Made by a program: the position numbers and the translations under genes. Positions 1 through 5,446 of a stretch of DNA of 5,618 nucleotides are shown piece after piece (position 1 is the first letter of the stretch; every line of letters begins with the position of its first letter). Source of the DNA: RGIG5612 sp964579345 (GTDB lineage: Bacteria; Bacillota; Clostridia; Lachnospirales; Lachnospiraceae); NCBI GenBank assembly GCA_964579345.1, contig CAZOHB010000172.1, positions 1 to 5,618 on the forward strand. The letters are read 5' to 3'. The notes under the pieces are model-generated. The model was not told the origin of the DNA and ran no database searches. It saw only the letters and a list, made by a program, of their open reading frames with translations.

Positions 1-1471
1 AATCGCAAAGTGCGGTAAGGTCCTGGAACAGTTTTAATGTTGCCGGTTTGTCTTTCGTTACCAGCGGATCCAGCTGCATCGGGATACCGAGAACCTCCGG
101 AGAGATCATATAGCCACGGACGTGGCAGCCTCCGCGGTTGGAGGTTGCGTACTCCAGTCCGATACCCTGGATCGCACGTCCATCGTATGCAGGCATCTCC
201 TGTTTCTTTACAGACATGGACAGTTCCGGATGACCGTATTTTTCAGCCATACGATAAGATCCGAGACCCAGGATCTGACCGAATCCTTCGCCTTTGCAAG
301 TCATCTCGCAGGCTTTTACCATTGCTGCTGCATCACCGAAACGAAGCGGGAATCCGATATCTTCTTCCGGAAGATATCCTTTTTCATATAATTCCATCGC
401 GCACGCGATTGTACATCCCATCGTGATCGGGTCGATACCATACTGGTTGCAAAGGAAGTTTGCGTTGCAAACCGCACCGAGATCATCGATTCCGCAGTCT
501 GCGCCGAAGGACCATCCGGCCTCGTATTCCGGACCTTCTCCTTTTGACTTGAACGCGCCTTCTTTGATCTCCGCAACACGTCCGCATCCGATCGAGCAGC
601 CAAAGCAGCCTTTATTTTTCAGCAGATGCTTCGCCGCCAGCTCTTCACCGGAAATCTGATCTGCGGTTTCAAACAGCGAGCCTGCACTTCCGTTATTCAC
701 CGGAAGACCTCCGACTCCATTAACGATATTAACCAGGATCATGGTTCCGTAAGCGGAAAGACCCGCGCCGGTAACCGGATGTGCAGCAAGTTTATCTCTT
801 GCATCCATGCACTCCTTGAAAAATTCTTCCGGCTTTGCCACACCGATCGAGCCGGTTCCCTTGACCGCGATCGCTTTGAGCTTTTTCACGCCCATGACGG
901 TTCCCATTCCGCCGCGGCCTGCGGCACGGTGTTTATCATTCATGATACCTGCAAAGAGACAGCCGTTCTCTGCAGCCGCTGAGATGCAGGCGATACGGAA
1001 ATTCTCGCCGCATTCTTCATTCAGCATATCTGTTGTTTCGAATACATCCTTGCCCCAGAGATGAGAAGCATCCCTGATCTCGACCTGGTCATCATTGATA
1101 TAGAGATAGACCGGTTTATCTGCTGCATTCTCAAAGATGATTCCGTCGTAGCCGGCATATTTCAGTTCCGGTCCGAAATGTCCTCCGGAGTTTGCTGCAC
1201 CGATCGTTCCCGTCAGCGGGGATTTTGCGACTGCATTATATCTTCCGGAAGAGGTTGCGCAGGTTCCTGTTAAAGGACCCGTCATAAGGATCAGTTTATT
1301 CTCCGGGCTGAGCGGATCAACTTTCGGATCGCACTCGTCGCAATAATATTTCGTTCCTAATCCTCGCGCGCCTACATATTCATCCGCGTTTTTCATGTTC
1401 AGCGGTTCTGTTTTGATCGTTCCCGCCTGAAGGTCAACCCTCAGGATCTTTCCGACATATCCTTTATTCAT
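1..1471 (-). CDS. aor: Aldehyde ferredoxin oxidoreductase (AOR) family large subunit, partial (3' end outside window)
   Basis: Members of this family oxidise aldehydes to carboxylates with a tungsten (or molybdenum) bis-pterin cofactor and one [4Fe-4S] cluster in the cytoplasm. The minus-strand frame is open from ATG 1471 to the window edge, giving 490 codons of an expected 600-700. The AOR N-domain is clear: TGPLTGT (64-70), SGGHFGPELKYAGYDGIIFE (95-114) and AAGRGGMG (183-190). CX2CX3C cluster ligands are C289, C292 and C296. E315 and H450 sit where the Pyrococcus AOR active-site Glu and His lie. NQYGID (342-347) matches the first pterin-binding motif. The frame ends at D490, where the second motif (DxxGLC) should start, so the fourth cluster Cys is probably just outside. 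The start is backed by GGGGAGGTG at 1485-1477 and by a 4-base ATGA overlap with the upstream ferredoxin gene, implying translational coupling. Substrate and metal cannot be read from the sequence. Confidence 0.96.
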   Translation of the reverse strand, partial: MNKGYVGKILRVDLQAGTIKTEPLNMKNADEYVGARGLGTKYYCDECDPKVDPLSPENKLILMTGPLTGTCATSSGRYNAVAKSPLTGTIGAANSGGHFGPELKYAGYDGIIFENAADKPVYLYINDDQVEIRDASHLWGKDVFETTDMLNEECGENFRIACISAAAENGCLFAGIMNDKHRAAGRGGMGTVMGVKKLKAIAVKGTGSIGVAKPEEFFKECMDARDKLAAHPVTGAGLSAYGTMILVNIVNGVGGLPVNNGSAGSLFETADQISGEELAAKHLLKNKGCFGCSIGCGRVAEIKEGAFKSKGEGPEYEAGWSFGADCGIDDLGAVCNANFLCNQYGIDPITMGCTIACAMELYEKGYLPEEDIGFPLRFGDAAAMVKACEMTCKGEGFGQILGLGSYRMAEKYGHPELSMSVKKQEMPAYDGRAIQGIGLEYATSNRGGCHVRGYMISPEVLGIPMQLDPLVTKDKPATLKLFQDLTALCD

Positions 1472-1944
1472 GATTGCACCTCCCCTGCTAACACATCGCG
1501 GTATCTTTCACCGACGAGTTTTCTTTTATCCGGCAGCGTGTCCGTGTCTTCAAATACGATTGCATGGCCCGGGCAGTATCTTGCACATTTTGGCTCGCCT
1601 CCGCACAGATCACACTTAAATACTCTGCGTGCTTCCGGATGGAAGGAAATGTTTCCGAGAGGACATGCGTTCATGCACATCTTGCATCCGATACATTTAC
1701 TGTAGTTCATAACTACGGCACCGTTTTCATCGCGGCTGATCGCCTTCACCGGACATACTTCCATACAGGAAGGTTCCTCGCACTGGAGGCACATGACCGG
1801 TACTGCAACTGCAGCTTCTTCATATTCAAAAACGGTTACATTGGCCAGTTTCGGATTAAACTTCTGAAAATGGCCGAAAGAACATACCAACTCGCACGTG
1901 CGGCAGCCGATACATTTTTCAGGTTTGATCGATAACTGTTTCAT
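1468..1944 (-). CDS. Four-cluster [4Fe-4S] ferredoxin-like electron-transfer subunit (WorS/YdhY type)
   Basis: A 158-residue iron-sulfur protein, probably the electron-transfer subunit of the adjacent AOR enzyme, carrying electrons between the pterin subunit and a soluble acceptor. Sixteen cysteines form four cluster motifs: C11/14/17/21, C52/55/60/64, C84/87/90/94 and C111/114/120/124, most ending in the CP typical of bacterial ferredoxins. This is the layout of HycB/DmsB/YdhY-like subunits. No signal peptide, Tat motif or membrane segment is visible, so it should be cytoplasmic. Its TGA stop overlaps the AOR ATG, so the two are made as one operon and probably one complex. The ATG at 1944 is preceded by an unusually distant Shine-Dalgarno, listed separately; an in-frame TGA at 1971-1969 excludes a longer N-terminus. 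The physiological acceptor is not shown. A complex with the AOR is inferred from gene order and family precedent. Confidence 0.96.
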   Translation of the reverse strand: MKQLSIKPEKCIGCRTCELVCSFGHFQKFNPKLANVTVFEYEEAAVAVPVMCLQCEEPSCMEVCPVKAISRDENGAVVMNYSKCIGCKMCMNACPLGNISFHPEARRVFKCDLCGGEPKCARYCPGHAIVFEDTDTLPDKRKLVGERYRDVLAGEVQS

Positions 1945-1980
1945 AGGTTTCAGGACGTTGTCCTTCTGTCACCTCCTTTT
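1945..1980 (-). promoter_or_regulatory. Distant Shine-Dalgarno with spacer hairpin before the ferredoxin ATG
   Basis: AAAAGGAGGTGA (1980-1969) is a near-ideal Shine-Dalgarno, but 27 bases separate its GGAGG from the ATG at 1944. The spacer contains AGGAC-AAC-GTCCT (1964-1952), a perfect 5-bp stem with a three-base loop. Folding it would shorten the effective distance by about 13 bases. A weaker local site, AAGGA, lies about 16 bases from the ATG. No in-frame ATG or GTG start lies between the strong site and 1944. Confidence 0.5.
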
Positions 1981-2019
1981 GATAAAACTGGTTTCTTCTT
2001 CCCATATTTCGTTGATTTA

Positions 2020-2048
2020 ATTATAGGATCACTGCGTTTTCCGGAAAA
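2020..2048 (-). promoter_or_regulatory. Predicted promoter of the ferredoxin-AOR operon
   Basis: On the minus strand there is a perfect -10 box, TATAAT (2025-2020). With 17-bp spacing the -35 hexamer is TTTTCC (2048-2043), a poor match to TTGACA. A start site near 2013 gives a leader of about 70 bases. A good -10 with a weak -35 buried in a dyad suggests a promoter that needs an activator. Assigned by eye. Confidence 0.55.
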
Positions 2049-2051
2049 TGC
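2034..2051. promoter_or_regulatory. Dyad operator candidate over the -35 of the oxidoreductase operon
   Basis: TTTTCCGGAAAA (2037-2048) is a perfect 12-bp palindrome; arms extend to 2034-2051 with one mismatched pair. It covers the -35 region of the ferredoxin promoter, centred about 30 bases upstream of the predicted start. Its TTTTC/GAAAA arms match those of the dyad at 2074-2090, so both may bind the same protein, most simply the adjacent LysR regulator. That placement would suit an activation-binding site. Confidence 0.5.
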
Positions 2052-2069
2052 GTGCAGCCGGATCCGATA

Positions 2070-2098
2070 TTGCTTTTCGGAATAAGAAAATCTATAAT
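2070..2098 (+). promoter_or_regulatory. Predicted promoter of the LysR-adenylyltransferase operon
   Basis: TTGCTT (2070-2075), a 17-bp spacer and a perfect TATAAT (2093-2098) face the LysR gene. The start should lie near 2105, giving a leader of about 135 bases. The spacer is occupied by the TTTTC-N7-GAAAA dyad, as expected for an autoregulated LysR-type promoter. Assigned by eye. Confidence 0.55.
2074..2090. promoter_or_regulatory. LysR-type T-N11-A box candidate
   Basis: TTTTC-GGAATAA-GAAAA is an inverted repeat with 5-bp perfect arms and a 7-base centre, and contains the T-N11-A geometry (T2076, A2088) typical of LysR-family recognition sites. Its centre is about 69 bases upstream of the predicted ferredoxin-operon start, close to the classical -65 position, and it also lies over the regulator's own promoter. 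Which protein binds is inferred. Confidence 0.55.
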
Positions 2099-2184
2099 CA
2101 GAAATGAATCACACGCAAAAAAACGATGGTTTTTCGTAAAATCCCGCATAAGCAGGAAGCTTTTCGGATTTTCGAGGAGTCAGA

Positions 2185-2221
2185 TTCTTTGCATCCTTAT
2201 TCCTATTTGGAATATGCAGAA
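2185..2221 (+). other. Hairpin in the leader of the LysR mRNA
   Basis: TATTCC (2198-2203) pairs with GGAATA (2209-2214) across a 5-base loop. After a 4-base bulge, TGCA (2190-2193) pairs with TGCA (2215-2218), and TTC (2185-2187) can pair with GAA (2219-2221). The structure ends just before the AAAAGGAGG ribosome site of the LysR gene. It is AT-rich and not followed by a U tract, so it is not a terminator. A role in translation is possible but unproven. Confidence 0.3.
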
Positions 2222-2239
2222 CCTATAAAAGGAGGCCAT

Positions 2240-3124
2240 ATGAATATTCAACAGCTTCGCTATTTCACCGCGGTTGCCCAGCTTCAGAACATATCCCGTG
2301 CAGCCGACTTTCTGCATGTTTCTCAGTCTGCACTTTCAAAGCAGATCGCAAATCTCGAGTCCGAGCTTGGCGTAACCTTGTTCGACCGCAAGGGAAAAAA
2401 GATTCTTCTGAATCATGCCGGAAAGAGATTTTCCGAATCCTGTAATACGATCATCCAGGAATTAAAAACAGCCGAAGACGACCTTCGCCTCCTCGACTCT
2501 TCCGCCGATCAGCGTATCCGTATCGGCACGGAAGGGATCACTGATGATTTTCTTTCCTGTCTTAACCGGTTTGCTGAGAAGTATCCGAAAGCGGAGTATG
2601 TTCTGAACAATCGCATTGAATATTCGGAACATCTGAATATCAATGATTTTGATGCACTGATCTGTCCGGATGAACTCCGGTATGAGAAGCTGAGTGGTTA
2701 TCCATTGTTTGAGGAGAAATATTATTTCGCGGTCAATGCCAGAAATTCATTTGCAGCGGAATCTGTTTTTTCTCCGAAACTGCTGACCGAACTTCCTGTG
2801 ATCTTCATGAGGGGAGGTGCGTTTTCTCCGGAATTTCCATTCCGCGTCTGCAACGCACTTGCGTTCGAACTCAATAAGGTTTATTTTACAGATACCAGAG
2901 GGACGCACCACCGATTTATCTCGCAGGGAATTGCTGCCGGTTTCGTCCCGTCATCCGAAGCAGATTTTTACCGTTCTGACAAAAATATCCGTTTACTCCA
3001 TATTATGGACAGCCGTTTTACCCGTCCAATGAAAATCTGTTTTCTGAGAGAGAAACATTTATCTGAACTCGGAATTGCATTCCGTCGTTTTGTTATGGAG
3101 TATTATCATTTAGAGGAAAAATAA
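2240..3124 (+). CDS. LysR-family transcriptional regulator
   Basis: A 294-residue cytoplasmic DNA-binding regulator of normal LysR length. Residues 1-60 form the winged helix-turn-helix, with the recognition region from about ISRAADFLHVSQSALSKQ (18-35) and the family's LESELGVTLFDR (39-50). A linker helix follows to about residue 88; the rest is the periplasmic-binding-protein-like effector domain, whose ligand cannot be told. The start at 2240 is chosen because AAAAGGAGG lies 4 bases upstream and the product then begins MNIQQLRYF, the usual LysR N-terminus. The frame is open to an ATG at 2126, but that has no ribosome site and would add 38 atypical residues. The gene is divergent from the ferredoxin-AOR operon and 12 bases from the adenylyltransferase gene, so it probably controls the oxidoreductase and its own operon. 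Confidence 0.95.
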   Translation: MNIQQLRYFTAVAQLQNISRAADFLHVSQSALSKQIANLESELGVTLFDRKGKKILLNHAGKRFSESCNTIIQELKTAEDDLRLLDSSADQRIRIGTEGITDDFLSCLNRFAEKYPKAEYVLNNRIEYSEHLNINDFDALICPDELRYEKLSGYPLFEEKYYFAVNARNSFAAESVFSPKLLTELPVIFMRGGAFSPEFPFRVCNALAFELNKVYFTDTRGTHHRFISQGIAAGFVPSSEADFYRSDKNIRLLHIMDSRFTRPMKICFLREKHLSELGIAFRRFVMEYYHLEEK

Positions 3125-3136
3125 CAGGAGGCAGCT

Positions 3137-3877
3137 ATGCTGGAGCGTTATTCAAGACAAACCAACTACAGAAATCTGGGTGAGGAAGGACAGAAGAAAC
3201 TGCTCGCCTCACGAGTTGCCGTCGTCGGTGCCGGCGCACTCGGCTGCGTCAGTTCAAATGAACTGGTAAGGGCCGGCGTTGGTTTCGTGCGCATTATCGA
3301 CGGCGATCGGGTTGATATCACGAACCTGCACCGGCAGATCTTATATACGGAAGCGGATGTTAAGATGGATCGGCCGAAGTCTGTTGCCGCTGCAGAACAT
3401 TTGCGGGAAGCAAACTCCGAGGTGACCGTCGAAGCTGCCGGAGAATTTCTGACGGCGGAAAATGCCGACGCGTTGCTCGGGGATGTGGACCTTGTGATCG
3501 ATGCGACAGACAACCTGGATGCGCGCTATCTGATCAACGAATACTGTGTAAAGCATAAAAAGCCATGGATCTACGGCGGCGCAGTTGCCGCGGAAGGAAT
3601 GACTGCTGTGTTTCTGCCGGGCGGTCCCTGCTTATCCTGTTTCACCGGTGCAGATAAGACGGATCCGGATATGCCTGACAGAACCTGCCGGAATTTCGGT
3701 GTGTTAAATTCGCTGACAGCGATCGTCTCTTCTTTGCAGGTAATGGAAGCGATCAAGATCCTGACAGGCGCCGATACTGTCCGAAAAGGTGTACTCTATT
3801 TCGACATCTGGGAGAATGAGTTTGAACGGCTCCCGCTCGAGAAAAACCCGAACTGCCCGGTCTGCTCAAACCATTAG
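3137..3877 (+). CDS. MoeB/ThiF/HesA-family E1-like adenylyltransferase
   Basis: A 246-residue single-domain E1-like enzyme. Relatives adenylate the C-terminal glycine of a small ubiquitin-fold sulfur carrier (MoaD or ThiS) using ATP. The sequence reads like MoeB: RYSRQ (4-8, R7 matching E. coli MoeB R14), nucleotide-binding GAGALG (31-36), D55, NLHRQ (63-67), K81, DATDN (122-126) and the crossover region with C184 before FGVLNSL. Zinc ligands are complete: C165/C168 and C240/C243. There is no C-terminal rhodanese domain. The start is supported by AGGAGG (3126-3131) 5 bases upstream. It is co-transcribed with the LysR gene opposite a pterin-dependent AOR, so a role in dithiolene formation on molybdopterin is plausible. 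No MoaD- or ThiS-like gene is in the window; thiamine or other sulfur-carrier work remains possible. Confidence 0.94.
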   Translation: MLERYSRQTNYRNLGEEGQKKLLASRVAVVGAGALGCVSSNELVRAGVGFVRIIDGDRVDITNLHRQILYTEADVKMDRPKSVAAAEHLREANSEVTVEAAGEFLTAENADALLGDVDLVIDATDNLDARYLINEYCVKHKKPWIYGGAVAAEGMTAVFLPGGPCLSCFTGADKTDPDMPDRTCRNFGVLNSLTAIVSSLQVMEAIKILTGADTVRKGVLYFDIWENEFERLPLEKNPNCPVCSNH

Positions 3878-3881
3878 ATGT

Positions 3882-3910
3882 GGAGGTGCCAAAAAATAAC
3901 GTTTGTGTAT
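3882..3910 (+). repeat. Left terminal inverted repeat
   Basis: This 29-bp repeat pairs with 4056-4084. It differs at repeat positions 4 (G/A), 8 (C/T) and 15 (A/T), counted from the outer end. Confidence 0.8.
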
Positions 3911-3911
3911 A

Positions 3912-3949
3912 AAAAATCCTCTGTTTTACCATGTAAACAGAGGATTTTT
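3912..3949. terminator. Bidirectional intrinsic terminator inside the MITE-like element
   Basis: AAAAATCCTCTGTTT (3912-3926) pairs perfectly with AAACAGAGGATTTTT (3935-3949) around an 8-base loop. The stem is flanked by A tracts on one side and T tracts on the other, so each strand yields a hairpin followed by U residues. It would end transcripts from the LysR-adenylyltransferase operon and also those from the converging gene downstream. Confidence 0.85.
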
Positions 3950-3990
3950 CCATGCAGTTTTATTCAATTTTTGCTTCACTTAAAATTACT

Positions 3991-4015
3991 CAACATCTTC
4001 CACTAAAAGGTGTTG
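3991..4015. repeat. Second hairpin in the MITE-like element
   Basis: CAACATCTT (3991-3999) pairs with AAGGTGTTG (4007-4015), a 9-bp stem with one G-T wobble around the 7-base loop CCACTAA. No clear U tract follows, so a terminator role is uncertain; it may be a structural part of the element. Confidence 0.55.
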
Positions 4016-4055
4016 TCTATTTTGGGTTTGTATCGAATCTGCAGTACACTAGTTC

Positions 4056-4084
4056 ATACACAAACGTTAATTTTTGACACTTCC
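4056..4084 (-). repeat. Right terminal inverted repeat
   Basis: This is the inverted partner of 3882-3910, with 26 of 29 positions matching. The outermost bases read TTCC on the plus strand. Confidence 0.8.
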
Positions 4085-4104
4085 TTACACAATCCTTTAA
4101 TTTT

Positions 4105-5235
4105 CTAGTCATACTCACCATACTCGCAGCCGATGTGCGTGGCCTCCACTTCGTCTACCAGGATGAGCTGTCCATCTTTCTTATCATAAAGCCTGACCGT
4201 GCCGCAGCCTGTTCCGCCATTCCACAAACGATTATGGCGCTTGCTGCCATCCGGCGCCTCATAGTTCACAAGAAGCATTTCCTTCTTCTTGCAGAAAACC
4301 TCCGTTTCCATAACAGCGTGGATATTTTCCTGGCGTACATGCCAGATGACCTCATCCTCTTTCTCTTCAAAAGAAAACTCCGTCTTCACGTTGAGCCAGA
4401 GATGCGAGAAGTTGAAATCGTATTCTTTGCCTTCATAGTAAAACACACCGAGAAGCCGGCGATCCAGCGGGACAAAATAGATTTTCGGGCGTCCGCCGCC
4501 GATATCAAACACGCTGTTCCTCAGCTGCTTTCCGGTCTTTTTGCTGAACAGGCAGTTCGAGGATAGCCAGACCCAGGGCGATGTAAAGTCTCGTCCCCAG
4601 TTTTTGTCTGCATATCCGTAACACTTTTCCGGTGTGACTATATAGCGTCTTCCATAATAAATGATTTCTCCGGAGTAGGCGCTCTTCATGCCCTCCGCAT
4701 GCCAGTACATCGCGAAGGCTTCTGCGTCACGCAGCGGCTTGCTCGCACCGTAGCCGACGTTGAAAGCGATCTGTTTTTCAATCGAAAGATCCCAGGAAAG
4801 TTCGCCTGCGTCGCACATCCATTCCGGATGCGCCGCAGCTTCTTCCTTCGTAATTGAGATACTTCCCTTGAGCGCCGTCTCGCAGGCAAGGCAGTCAGCC
4901 GCCTCAATCCGGTATGGTGCCTGTCCATGCATGTTCACTTCGTTCCATGAAAAGAAACGGTGCAGCTGGCAATGGTCCTCGCCCCAGGTGCCTGCTTTTA
5001 CCATTAAGTACGATGGCTTTTTCCCCGCCTCCTGATTTGCAGGGAGCTGGCCCAATACCGGCTGCTCTTCTGCGAGGGCCGGATTACATACGAAAAATTC
5101 AATAAAAAACGGTTTGTCTTCTCCGGTCTCAGAATCCTGTGCTGTAAAAGAATGCCACCACCAATCATATCCATGATGTTCCAGCGGCCCGTGCAGCATA
5201 AATGCATCGCGGGTTATGTCATGATGATTAAACAT
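4105..5235 (-). CDS. Tocopherol cyclase/CrtC-like lipocalin-fold protein, substrate unknown
   Basis: A complete 376-residue protein with no signal peptide or membrane segment. The N-terminus has a His/Trp-rich block, LHGPLEHHGYDWWWHSF (14-30), and residues 207-227 contain GYADKNWGRDF followed by a Trp-rich run (W221, W223) and a second Asn/Cys patch. These paired Trp/His-rich beta segments recall the tocopherol cyclase family and CrtC-type hydratases, which have two lipocalin-like barrels and act on lipophilic substrates. This is pattern recognition; a few family members are enzymes and most are uncharacterised. Tocopherol synthesis is not expected in an anaerobic Clostridium-like host, so the substrate is probably something else. 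The start at 5235 has AAAGGAGC 9 bases upstream. It converges on the adenylyltransferase gene and is divergent from the gene at 5447. Codon use looks like its neighbours. I am sure of the gene, moderately sure of the family. Confidence 0.88.
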   Translation of the reverse strand: MFNHHDITRDAFMLHGPLEHHGYDWWWHSFTAQDSETGEDKPFFIEFFVCNPALAEEQPVLGQLPANQEAGKKPSYLMVKAGTWGEDHCQLHRFFSWNEVNMHGQAPYRIEAADCLACETALKGSISITKEEAAAHPEWMCDAGELSWDLSIEKQIAFNVGYGASKPLRDAEAFAMYWHAEGMKSAYSGEIIYYGRRYIVTPEKCYGYADKNWGRDFTSPWVWLSSNCLFSKKTGKQLRNSVFDIGGGRPKIYFVPLDRRLLGVFYYEGKEYDFNFSHLWLNVKTEFSFEEKEDEVIWHVRQENIHAVMETEVFCKKKEMLLVNYEAPDGSKRHNRLWNGGTGCGTVRLYDKKDGQLILVDEVEATHIGCEYGEYD

Positions 5236-5293
5236 ATGCTATATGCTCCTTTAGATATTCAAGTCTTGCGCCGGCAGCTTCCGGCACCTGTCC

Positions 5294-5323
5294 ATTATAT
5301 TTCTCTCTTGCATTCAAAATCAA
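5294..5323 (-). promoter_or_regulatory. Predicted promoter of the tocopherol cyclase-like gene
   Basis: On the minus strand, TTGATT (5323-5318), an 18-bp spacer and a perfect TATAAT (5299-5294) point at the gene starting at 5235. The predicted start near 5287 gives a leader of about 50 bases ending in AAAGGAGC (5252-5245). Confidence 0.6.
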
Positions 5324-5446
5324 GAAGCTTTATCCTAGTAAAGTGTTTGCTCTTCCGGGCCGTGTATCTGTGGCGCGCCAAACGCTGCGACAGGCTTCGA
5401 TTATAAAGCATCGCAAAACCGACAGAAAGGACGTGAGAGAAGCGAT

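Larger units (their letters stand above)
3882..4084. mobile_element. MITE-like element with IS256-like terminal inverted repeats
   Basis: The ends, 3882-3910 and 4056-4084, are 29-bp inverted repeats matching at 26 positions; the innermost 14 bases (TAACGTTTGTGTAT) are perfect. The tip pattern GGA-GTG-CAAAAA followed by TTTGTGTAT resembles IS256/Mutator-family ends. The 145-bp interior has no credible ORF but contains two strong hairpins, so this is a non-autonomous element or an internally deleted IS. No convincing 8-9 bp target duplication flanks it. It lies 4 bases after the adenylyltransferase stop and 20 bases from the converging gene's stop, and the repeat ends may have drifted. Family assignment is by recognition, not search. 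Confidence 0.7.

Noticed and set aside
37..1273. Several plus-strand open frames opposite the AOR gene
   Set aside because: They overlap one another and lie antisense to an unbroken, strongly conserved AOR coding frame.
1564..1935. Plus-strand open frame of 123 codons opposite the ferredoxin gene
   Set aside because: It is the antisense shadow of a gene with a complete set of cluster cysteines, and it has no ribosome site.
1921..1975. GTG-initiated 17-codon leader peptide before the ferredoxin gene on the minus strand
   Set aside because: The GTG lies inside the Shine-Dalgarno itself, so it has no ribosome site of its own at a workable distance.
2126..2239. N-terminal extension of the LysR protein from the ATG at 2126
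   Set aside because: No ribosome site precedes 2126, the 38 extra residues are unlike any LysR N-terminus, and AAAAGGAGG sits 4 bases before the ATG at 2240.
3882..4084. Transposase remnant inside the inverted-repeat element
   Set aside because: Frames inside the element are short and interrupted, and show no recognisable DDE motif.
3870..4095. Target site duplication around the element
   Set aside because: The flanks (ATTAGATGT on the left, TTACACAAT on the right) do not match convincingly at 8-9 bases.
4135..5105. Open frames antisense or out of frame within the tocopherol cyclase-like gene
   Set aside because: They have Arg/Ser/Pro-rich shadow-like composition and lack ribosome sites, while the 376-codon frame has a promoter, ribosome site and recognisable motifs.
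5372..5379. GGCGCGCC palindrome as an operator
   Set aside because: It is an isolated 8-bp GC palindrome without extended arms or a second copy; chance is a sufficient explanation.
5152..5406. Plus-strand open frame of 84 codons spanning the divergent region
   Set aside because: It overlaps the start, ribosome site and promoter of the minus-strand gene, and its product has no recognisable features.
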